A stretch of 64,000 nucleotides of DNA from NCBI RefSeq assembly GCF_014356525.2, contig NC_052508.1, forward strand, positions 53,141,258 through 53,205,257, written 5' to 3'. Positions 42,601 to 54,600 of the stretch are shown here, piece by piece. The notes under the pieces are model-generated. The model did not search any database. It was not told the origin of the DNA and was given only the letters and a program-made list of their open reading frames with translations. Within the stretch, counting starts at the first letter, position 1. Each line of letters opens with the position of its first letter. The DNA is from Nilaparvata lugens (Eukaryota; Arthropoda; Insecta; Hemiptera; Delphacidae). Position numbers and translations under genes: made by a program.

Positions 42601-45600
42601 ATATAAGTTACATAAATATGTACTGCTGCTCCTAATATAATACTATGACCCTGAATTCCTTTTTCCTTTGTAGTTGTAGCGAGTTGATATGTTAAAAGAC
42701 TTTGGGAAATTGCTATTTCGAAAAATACTTTAATCGATTTTATATATTGCTGATTCACAAACAATATTCGGTTGAGAATATGGTTCAACAATCCACTACA
42801 AATAAGATCAATAATATAATACTGTGTAAGTACGATACTGGTCATGTATGGGAACAGGTTTATAAATGAAATTCAGGATAACTGAACAAGATAGCATGTA
42901 TTATAACTTAATGAATAACAGGATGATGAAATAATATTATATACTGGAGGTGGAGAGAATATATTTGAGGATGATTGTAAATAGAACTCATATATCGATT
43001 GTATTGTTTGCTAAATATAGTTTACTCTATAATTTCCAACATATATAATTGATAGGCCAGTTGAATCATGTAGCTTTGCCTGTAGTACAATTTTTTTATA
43101 TTTGTATATATAATAAAAATAACATAAGGAATAATATTATTCCATAATCTCAGGGCAATGGATTAGGCTCGCAGTGAAAATAATAATTAAGCTTAACAAA
43201 ACAAAATAATCTTAGTAGGTTTTTCAGTAAAATTAATAATCATAGAATCCAAGTTCTTAATGTGGATTTCCCTCACTTCATTTCAATGCGCAGATTGTAC
43301 TAGATCAAGCTGGATATTTAAAGAGTAATAGTTCGAAGTGCTAGCTTTACAGTAATTTATTCGTGAATTCGAAGTCGTGAGGGCCCTCTTAAAAAAACTC
43401 TGTTTTATGAAAAAAACTCCGATGAACATATATAACCAGATATAAAAATATACAAATACAGAAATTGCTCACTTATACGATTCTCAACTGTGAAATTGGT
43501 GATGAAAAAAAATAATATCTCAGATATGATAGTGCGAACTTGTAGATGTAGGACAGTTTCTGCCTTGTGTTCAATGCCTTATTTGTCTGGTTTGGCTGAT
43601 GTAGTTTCCATCAGTGGGGAATATTTAGAATTATTGACTCATGTCATACAGTGACCTCACTGAGTTATAAATAAATTAATAAATTTTACATTTAACTTAG
43701 ATACAGAAACATTTAAAGCAAGGATTCAGTCTTGTCTTTCATATCCAAGCTGCTGTCTCGGGCGTAGGTGTAGAGCAAGTGGGAAGGTCATTTAGTTCTC
43801 CTCTAGGACGAGAGCCTTTATACTTTGCCCAATTTAAACTCATCAACATATCGTTTACCATTGGTGGATTTTCAAGAAATGGGATGACATAGGAGTTTTC
43901 ATGGGAAGTAGTCCCTGGTATCAAGCCTGAGTACATTAATATGGAATAATATTTTTATAAATGAATTACCGGTACGAATAAATGCAAGGTATAATAATTG
44001 GTATAATTTGCCAATCTAAAGAATATTTGAATATGTCATCAGGTAATTTCCACCTGGGAAGATTTGAATTATTCCATTACTAGTGCCAATTGAATAATGC
44101 TTAGCGATTGGTGCAATACCAAGGAGGATCGTGGAGTAGGCAAAACAATGTTTGGCTGTCTCCGCGCATTCTGGCCTGCGTATCTTTTCGGCATCTTGGT
44201 TTGACCAAAACATTGCACTTGCACTGCAATCATAGCATTAAAATCTGTGCTATAGTGTTCATTTAAAATTGACTTTTAAAGAAAAAATAAAAGTTTTGAT
44301 CAAAATGGTAACCTGTTGTGGTGTTGTGCATTTGGATATACAAACAAAAGTTCAAAGAAGACTCCAGAAGTGACTTTTCACAGATAATAATTAATAAATT
44401 TAACAATTTGTTTACTCTTGTTAAGTTAACCTGTAGTAGATAGATTGGCCTAGATAAATGCCTTTCATCCACACTTATATCGATAGATGAATAATTTTAT
44501 TGTTCAGTTCAAGCATACAATACAAATTAAATACGATGAATGGAAGTTCCATCCAAATAATTCAAAAGTAACATAATGCAAAATTCTTGGGCATGGCCTA
44601 AAAGTTGATAGTCATCAGATGACTGTGATCATGATCAATGATAATGATGCAGCCTGAGAAACCATGCCTTAAGTCGGAATTTCATTTTTTGACTTTTATT
44701 TTATCTTGATAGAGCACATGATTCTGAATAATTCAACACTAGATTCATCCTTCTAACGTTCTAATGTTAAAAATTAATTTTATATGAATTTTTGAATATC
44801 CATTACTCAAATTTGCAATATGAGGGAAATTGGCTATAAGCATAAACTTTCTAGTATTGAAAAATTCATAACTTTGACATTCTCGAAGATAAGTCTATAA
44901 AATTGGTAATCAAAATGTTCAGTAAGTCATGTAGAATAAGATTATAGTAACTAAAATTCTTTTTGATGAAAATTCTGCATGCTTTGTGTGTAAAAGTGAA
45001 CTTGAAAATAAAAATTGTGCTTGATTTGATGGAAGAGTTTACTTTTTGTACTCATAAATAGAAATCAGTGTTCTAATTAATAAACATGTTTCTAATATAC
45101 ATTAACTAAAGGTATTATTTCAACACAATGGAGATGGAGCTTACCTAACCTAACTCAATCAAGTATAATAATAATAAGAATAATTTCAGTCATAAAAGAG
45201 CAAAAGTAATCTAACTTGGGTACTTGGATACTTTTCTAACCTATACACTTATCAGCAAGCACAAACAGGAACATGCCTTAAGTCGCTATGGGGATTTAAC
45301 ATTACCGACTTAAGGCATGATTTCATTAGAGTGTCATATGATTTTAAACGTGGTTTCTAGTATTAAAAGAGAATGTTGGTAATACTGTGACTGCCACTAG
45401 CATTGTTAAATCTCACTTTACATTTTCCCTCATTTCATTTTTGTATTTAGCGCACATGTCTCAGCTGTTAGTTCAATGCTTGACGTCAACTGCCTACTAG
45501 ATTATGTCTGCTCTGGTGGAAGAAATTAGCATTCTCTCGGGTTTTAATTTAACGTTTTATATTTTTATTTATTGTGAATATATTCATTTCTTATTTCTTT

Positions 45601-48600
45601 ATTTTACATAATTACTGCGAGGAGATTCTTATATTTGAATTCTTCATCTCTTTTGGCATTTTGTTGTTAGCAGTTCATGTTGGCATTGGTTTTTGCCATG
45701 ATCCCCATTTTGCATTCGCTCTAACACACTTCCTTCTTCCATCTTGTTAAAAATGTCTTCAGCTTCTACGCCTTGCTTAGGTCTTGTAAAAATGTTTATT
45801 TTTCATCTCCTTTTCAAATATGTAGCCTTTCAGCATTATAAAGATTGTTCTTTTATGTTTTTTGATCATTCAAAACATCATTCCCAGTTTTAAAGTGCTT
45901 CCTGCTCAGTTAGTGTGCGTTTGCTTTGAGTTGCAACGATCTAATCTCGTGGCAATCTCTTGTTGACAAGGAAATTCTCAACTTCTTCAAAGTTTTCATC
46001 AACTTCTTCATCTCGGGGATTGTACTAGATTCATTTCCTGCTTTATTCACGATGAATAAAGGGGATCTCTACTCATCACTTCATCATCTCAGGGATTGTA
46101 CTAAATCCATTTCCTGCCTTATTCACGTTAGATAAAGGGGATCTCTACTCATCAAATTCATCATCCTGTGAGTCTACTTCCAATCCTGTCCTTATATGGT
46201 GTAAGGAAGGGTCCTTCTGCTTACCTTATTCATGGGAATATTCTACTCTTCAAGGTCTTCTGTCCAAGTTGCACGCTGAATGTCTGCTGTAGCCAACTTC
46301 ACTTCTGAGAAGCATTGAGCTGTATCCGCTGTTCCAGATACTGGGAAATACCATTCAGGTCAAGTTTTTAATTTATTTTATTCATGTATTCAAGTCTTTA
46401 TAATATATTCATAGGCATTGTTGTAGCAATGGCCAAGAAACATATTCCAAGAGGTTTCAGGAAGGAATACATCCCGGGATGGAGTGAAATGAGTGAACAT
46501 CTCTATAAGCAATTCCAGAAAAAGAATGACCCAAAGATTGCAGGAGAACTCCTAAAGAGTTTGGATGAGGCACGCAGAGAGAAATGGTCCAGCACAATGG
46601 AGAAGATGGGTTTCAGACATTCCAGCCGCCGGGCTTGGAGTCTTCTCAGGAAGCTGGGCAGTGCAAAAATTGTCATCCATCAGGGCTGCCATATTCATCC
46701 TAATCAGGTGGCAGAACAAATTGTTAGGACATCAAAGGCCCCAGGCTGCCTGGACCATGCAATAAGGGTGAAGAATAGGCTAAGGGAGATGAAAGCAACT
46801 GTTCCAGAAGACTCAAGTCTGTCGAGTGATTTCACAGTTGAGGAGGTAAATGTTGCACTTCGCAATACAAAGCCTGGTAAGGCACCGGGGTTTGATGGAA
46901 TCCATCCAGAGTTCCTGCTCTATACAGGAAAGCGTGTCAGACTGTGGCTATCTCGGTTCTATACAAGGATCTTACAGAGTGGCTATCTCCCAGCAGAATT
47001 CAAGGAGTCAAAAATTGTGGCAATCATAAAACATGGCAAGCCTTGTGATGATGTTAAGAGTTACCGTCCAATTGCTCTGCTCAGTGTCAGCTATAAATTG
47101 CTTGAAAGGCTCATCTATAACAGGATCAGCCCAAAAATACTGGAACATGTTCCAATTCAACAAGCAGGATTTCGGCCAAACCGGAGCTGCACAGACCAGG
47201 TTCTTGCATTGACAACACATATTGAAGCGGGTCTCCAGAAAGGCTTGAAGATGTCTGTTGCCTTTGTGGACCTGAGTGCTGCATACGACACAGTGTGGAG
47301 AGAGGGCCTCATATTTAAACTCCTACAGGTTCTGCAAAGTCTAAAAATCATTCAATTGATCAATAAAATGCTGAAGAACAGGAATTTCAGGGTTCTCATG
47401 GATGATAGGCTGAGCAGGAAAAGAGTATTGAACAATGGATTGCCACAATGGATTAGGGGGATCTTATCCCCCCTTCTTTTCAATCTGTACACAGCTGCTT
47501 TGCCAAATATCAAATCAAGAGTATTTGTGTATGCAGATGACATTGCTATAGCCATTCAGGACAGGAGTATGGAAAAAACAGCAAGCATCCTGACTCAAGA
47601 CTTGTCTTTCCTCTTAGCTTACTTCCACAAGTGGAGGCTCCAGCCCAACATGAGAAAAACGGAGGTTTGCTGCTTTCATCTGAATAATAAGGAGGCAAGT
47701 GTGAAGTTGAAGGTAAAATTTGATGATGCTCACCTGCAACACAATTTTTTGCCCAAGTACCTGGGAGTTATGCTTGACCGCACTCTATCCTATAAACACC
47801 ATATCCAAAATGTTGCTGAGAAACTGAAAACAAGAAATAACATAATTCAAAAACTTTGTGGCACTACTTGGGGTGCTTCGGCCACAACTTTGCGCTGTTC
47901 TGCTCTGGGTTTGGTGTATCCAACCGCTGAATATTGTGCTGCTGTATGGTTAAATAGTGCCCATGTGAATAGAGTAAAATTTACTCTATTAAATTTAATA
48001 TTTAATTTAAATTTAATGTGCGACTGAACCACACTATGCATTCAATCACTGGGACAATTAGAAGCACCACCATATACTGGCTTCCAGTTCTCAGCAATAT
48101 TGCTCCACCGGGGCTACGTAGATCTTCTGCTCTTGTACATGAATACAAAAAGATAAAGAGTAACAGGGCATTTCCAATCCATAGAGATCTTCTGGATTTG
48201 GGTGATCGGTTGAAGTCAAGGCATCCTCCCATGCCCATGGCAGAGCAACTGAGCGATGACAGTTTTTCCATGAGAGCAAGCTGGGAGGAGGAGTGGATGG
48301 AAAAAACCCCCCTCAGCATCTGCTTTAGGTACTCAGTTGGTGTAAATGTGGCTGGATTTGAACTGCCAAGACGGACGTGGGCGGCCCTTGTGGGCGGCCC
48401 TCGTGGACGTGGGCGGGTTAGGACTGGCCACGGGAGATGCGGGGCCTCTCTTAATGACTGGGGCAGTTTACCTTCCCCTGCTTGTGATTGTGGAGAGGCT
48501 AGACAGACGCTGAAGCACATCATCAGAAATTGTAATATACGTGCCTACCAAGGTGATTTAAATGATTTTATTTCGGCTTCTCCACAATCACTACACTACC

Positions 48601-51600
48601 TTGAAAATCTCGACATCAAAATTTAATATATTCACAATATCTTATTAACCTGACAACAGTCTCATGACCAGATTTTTTCTTTGACTACCTACCTATATGT
48701 TTGTGTGTGTCTATATATATATGTGCCATAGGCTAATAAATAATAATTTAAGTCTTTAATAAGGATTCATTCATTCCATTTTTCAATCACTTGTTCAACC
48801 TTTACTATTTATGTTAGGTTATGTCCTCCAGTTTGAGATCTTAATCATTGTTTATCTTGTCTAGTCTATGATAAATGACTAAACACAAACAAATGTATTC
48901 TCTAACTCTCGATTGACCTATGTCAAGTTGTTAGGTTGCTATAATATTTTTGTAACCTTCTGAGTGTAATTATCAAATAATTTGCTATTTTTCCATTATT
49001 TCAAATTTTCAAACTTCATTGTTTTCTTGGTCTGACATCAGACATAATGATTGTCAATTTTTTAGAAATTGAGTATTCAAATTTCAAATTTAATAGCACT
49101 CTTAAGCATTTTGCACTTTACCTTTATTCTCTAAGAAATTCTTATAAAATTTCTATTACTTGTTGTTGGTTATTGTTTTAATTGCAATATCATTCATACA
49201 TTTTTTTGATTATTTATTGTTATTAATTCCACCTGACTTATATTTTTTACCTTTTTCAATAATTGTCTTTTGAGCATTAAAATTGCTTATTCAACTACTT
49301 TGGTGTTGACAACCTTCTTTCCTTTTATCTACAATCCCTTGAGCTACCAAAGGTGTCATCTACCCTTTTGCATGGACAAGCTATTATCCAAGGCAAGTGC
49401 ATGCACAAGGGTGCACTGGTATTTATTATATTAGTTTTTCTGTCCATCTATTCCAATAATTAGCCTTTCAATCATTCTCTCTATCTTCATTCATTTATAC
49501 AGTCCACTAGTTTTGGGCAGAAAATTCAATATGAGGTCCACCGGGCCTTGGATTTGTGCCACAAGATTGACCAGACCATTTTTAATTTATCTTGACCAGT
49601 TTAGGCCTCACCCGCATACTTACAAGAAATGTTAGGTGATGTTAATTCTACAGTGTTATATTTTTCCTCAAAGATTGTGTATGTTTCTTAGGATATTCAT
49701 CAACTAATGCATATTGTTCTCTCAATTTTAAGGGACTCTGATCACTATCAAGGCGTGCTGTGACACGTTTCTACCATGCTGACCTGTGGCACCCTCTTTC
49801 AATTGCATGATCTGGAAGCTACCATTACCTGCTCCGAAGCAAAGCATTCATGCTTCTGATGCAGACTTCCAGAGCTACAAATTTAAAAGCTCATCATGCA
49901 GATTAACATTGCTGCTATTGCAAGGGATCTCTCCTCGTATTTGGAACAGTTTTAACTGATCAAAAATGGCTCCTAAAGCCACTAAGTCTGATACCATTGT
50001 CTGTCAATGGATGGGTGTTGCAAATTACATTTTTTTCGATTGTATGACAATCATATTGGAAGTAAAATCACCAATAGTGATGAACATAGAAAACTACTAA
50101 CAGTGCTCTCGCCTGACTAAACTAGAGGAAATGTATGATAATTTCTACTTTCAAATTGATCAAGAGACAGTTGATCAAAACATTCATATTAAATTTACTG
50201 ATCTTATCACTAAAATCACTATACTTTGTGAGTCTTTTGAATGTCAACAGGCACAGCAGCGTTCAGCGTGCAACAATATGAACATGTCTCAAGACATGTC
50301 CATCATCAATCCAACCTTACCCTTGTTGCCCGATCAGGCATCTGTTGTCACTCAGTATGCAGCAGCAGCTCCTATCTCTAATCCAACATCAGGTTCAGGG
50401 TCTGCAGCTAATCAGCCGCCATTAGTTTCTCAATCTCAACCACCCTGGCAGCCTGAATACTCTCCTGCTATTCAATTTCAAGGTTTTAAATTACCTGAAA
50501 TCGAGTTACCAAAATTTGATGGTGTATTTTCTTGTTGGTTAGAGTATTGCTCATCCTTCTCCAATATTGTCCCTGATAATATATCAGTAGCTTCTAGTGT
50601 AAAATTTGAATAACTAAAAAAATCACTAAGTGAGGAAGCTCTCAACAGAATCTTAAATGTTCCACATGGGCAGTTTGATTTGGCGTGGTCTCTACTAAAG
50701 CAACGTTATGACAATCCTAGGCTTATTGCTGACAATCATGTTGGAGCAATCTTGAATCCCCCCAATTTGAACACTAATTCCGCTCAGTCTTGGAGAGCCT
50801 TTATTGATGACTTGAAAACTCACAACTTTGGTTTAGAATCACTTGATCTGGGTATTTATATAAAAAATCTATTGTACATGTATATATTTGTCTCACGTTT
50901 CGATTCCCGTACCCTGAGGGATTGGGAGAGATACAATTCACTCCATACCGTTCCATCAATGGAAAATCTATGGGATTTTATGGAATCACAACATAAGGTC
51001 GCACAAGCTGTCACATCTAGTAATGTAAATAATACTCATTCATTACACAAGTCTACTAATATTAGTGATAATGTCAAATCAATTCAACCCTCATCTAAGC
51101 TGGGTAGTCAGCAAAATTCTGTTCCTATTACTCAAAAGTGATTTGCTTGCTTGTTCTGTAAAGATATAACTCACAATGTCTTCAATTGTCCCTTGTTCGT
51201 GAAGATCTCTCCTGGTGTTAGAAGGGATGCTGTAGAAAGGAAATCACTTTGCTTGAATTGTTTGAAGCCTTTTGTTCAAGGTCACTCCTGTCTTGGCTCC
51301 TGCCGTCAATGCGGAAATTCACATCATACACTCCTCCATGATGCCATGTCACATCTTAAGGGTAATGGTAGAAATATTGTCACTTCAAATACTATTCAAT
51401 CATCCTTGGCTCCGTCTGCTGGAAGGCTGAATGCAACTTCTATCAGTTCTAAAACAAACTCTCAAGTGGCGCTTAATTCTATTGGGGAATACAGTGGCCA
51501 TGTGTCTGATGGTAAATCTCCTATCTCTAATTCTCACTCAAATAGTGAGCTCAATCGCACAGCCGATCTACGAGCATCATTTCCGCCTGTAGAAACTTCT

Positions 51601-54600
51601 GATGTTGCCATCAACTTTCACTCCAGTTCTAATTCATCTGTAAAATTCAATCTGTAAATTAAGTCTATTTCGATTATGCCAACTGCTGAGGTCATTGTGT
51701 TTGACTCAAGTGGTCAGTCTATTCCATGTCGTGCACTCCTAGATACAGGTAGTGATTCTAATCTTGTAAGTGAGAGACTTGCTGCTCGTCTTGCTCTACC
51801 TGCAATTCATAGTAACAAATTGATTCATACTGTTTAAGGTAATTTGACTAGGTCAAATATTGCTCATAGCATCAAGGTACAATCAACCGATCAGTCTTGG
51901 TCTGCATTTGAAGAATGCCTTGTTGTAAACAAAATATCTCTCAATCTTCCTCCTGCCAACATTGATATTGACAAATTCAACATCCCAAAGAATATTTGCT
52001 TAGCTGATGAAAACGTTATCAATCAAAGGGCATTGATCTTTTGTTAGGCACTTCTGTGTTTGCAGCTGTAATGACATGCAGACAAATGTCTCTTGCTCCT
52101 GGTTCCATCCTTCAAAATACCTTGTTAGGTTGAATCATTTTTGGTTAAATGAAACTCATTCAACCCACAATTTGTCATAATCATGTTCATTCTAACTTCA
52201 TCTCTGGCCTTGATTCATCTAATCGGCTAGAGCGTTTTTGGAAACTTAAGGACTTGTCAAATATGATTCCTCCATCACCAGAACAGGTGAATATAGAAAA
52301 ACACTATGACAAAACTACAGTCAGATGTGATGATGGTCATTTCATGGTAACCTTGCCTCGTAAGGACAATGCTTTTGCCTTAGGCCCTTCCGAGTTTCAA
52401 GCATGTACTCGTTTCCTTTCTCTTGAGAAACGGTTTGAGAAAAGTCCTGAATTAAAACATCAATATGTCATGTTCATGCGCGAATATCAAGAATTGAACC
52501 ACATGTCACCTGTCCCACCTCTTGAAGAAATGCTTACGCTTAGTGCTCAAGTTGGTGCCATACTCAATTCTAGGCCTTTGGTTCCTCTCTCCGAGGATCC
52601 TCATGATTTTTCTATTTATCACAAGGTCACTTTCTTATAGGACGACCTCTTAATGCATTGCCTTCAAGACAGTATAGGACTAAACATATCAATCATTTAG
52701 CTCATTGGCAAAGGGTTTCGGGAATGAATAGTCAACTTTGGGAAAGGTGGTCTCAAGAGTATTTGGTGACTCTTCAACAAAAACATAAATGGACCTCTTC
52801 ATCACCAAATATCACCATTGTAACACTTGTGTTACTCAAGAAGGACCCTGGGACTACTCCTACTGTCTGGAAGTTAGGTCGTATCACCGAAGTGTTTCCA
52901 GGCCCTGATAATGAGGTTTGAGAAGTTATGGTTTTAACTGATCTGGGCTCTTTCAAACGAGCTATCACTAGCATTGCACCATTGCCAATCGACAATGATG
53001 AAAATGCTTAGATCACTTAACATATTTTTTTTCTCATTTTTTGATGAAAATTCCTGTGGATATTTCCATCCCGGCCCAGTCTATGTTAAATCTCACCTCG
53101 CATTTTTCATCATTTCATTTTTAGCGTGCATGTCTCAGCTGTTAGTTCAATGCTTGATGTCAGCTGCCTACTAGATTATGTCTGCTCTGGTGGGAGAAAT
53201 TAGCATTCTCTCGGGTTTTAATTTAGCATTTTATATTTTTATTCATTTTGAATATGTTAATTTCATATCTCTTTATTTTGCATAGTTACTGCGAGGAGAT
53301 TCTTATCTTTGAATTCTTCATCTCTTTTGGCATATTTGTTGTTAGCAGTTCATGTTGGCATTGGTTTTTGCCGTGATTCCCGTTTTGCATTTGCTCTAAC
53401 ACACTTCCTTCTTCCATCTTGTTAAAAATGTCTTCAGCTTCTATGCCTTGCTTAGGTCTTGTAAAAGATATTTATTTTTCATTCCCTTTTCAAATTTGTA
53501 GCCTTTCAGCATTATAAAAATTGTTATCTTATATTTTTTGATCATTCAAAACATCATTCCCAGTTTTAAAGTGCTTCCTGCTCAGTTAGTGTGCGTTTGC
53601 TTTGAGTTGCAACAATCTCATGGCAATCTCTTGACGACAAGGAAATTCTCAACTTCTTCAAAGTTTTCATCAACTTCTTCATCTCGGGGATTGTACTAGA
53701 TTCATTTCCTGCTTTATTCACGATGAATAAAGGGGATCTCTACTCATCACTTCATCATCTCGGGGATTATACTAAATCCGTTTCCTGCCTTATTCATGAT
53801 GAATAAAGGGGATCTCTACTCATCACTTCATCATCTCAGGGATTGTACTAAATCCATTTCCTGCCTTATTCACGTTAGATAAAGGGGATCTCTACTCATC
53901 AAATTCATCATCTTGTGAGTCTACTTCCAATCCTGTCCTTATGTGGTGTAAGGAAGGGTCCTTCTGCTTACCTTATTCATGGGAATATTCTACTCTTCAA
54001 GGTCTTCTGTCCAAGTTGCACGCTGAACATCCGCCATAGCCAACTTCACTTCTGAGAAGCATTGAGCTTTATCCACTGTTCCAGATGCTGGGAAATACCA
54101 TTCAGGTCAAGTTTTTAATTTATTTTATTCATGTATTTAAGCCTTTATTAAGGATTCATTCATTCCCTTTTTTAATCACTTGTTCAACCTTTACTATTTA
54201 TGTTATGTTATGTCCTCCAGTTTGAGATCTTAATCATAACTTGTCAAGTACCTACATACAAGTATCTTTGACTATTGAATGATTTTTCTATTCCCGGCTT
54301 TGTTAAGTCAATATCATTGTTGATCTTGTCTAGTCTATGATAAATGACTAAACATGAACAAATGTATTCTCTAACTCTCGATTGACCTACGTCAAGTTGT
54401 TAGGTTGCTATAATATTTTTGTAACCTCACTTTCATCTTATTGTTCATTATCTTCAAGTATTCAACTTGATTTACTTCTTAGTAAACAATTTTTTAGTCA
54501 CTTTTTTATATTTTTGGATCTGCATTTGAAGTTCATCTTTATCCCATTTGTTTACATTTTCATGCTAGCTATTAACCTAGCTTTTTCTCTTTTTCACTTT

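Larger units (their letters stand above)
45404..49531 (+). repeat. 5' LTR of BEL/Pao element 2, interrupted by LINE
   Basis: LTR sequence lies at 45404-46400 and resumes at 48750-49531. Compared with the 3' LTR it lacks about 420 bp (equivalent of 54428-54846, junction near 48958) and about 80 bp (54236-54317). It has two rather than three 76-bp internal repeats (about 46002-46160). Confidence 0.88.

Noticed and set aside
48002..48523. 173-codon minus frame
   Set aside because: Antisense shadow of the LINE C-terminal region.
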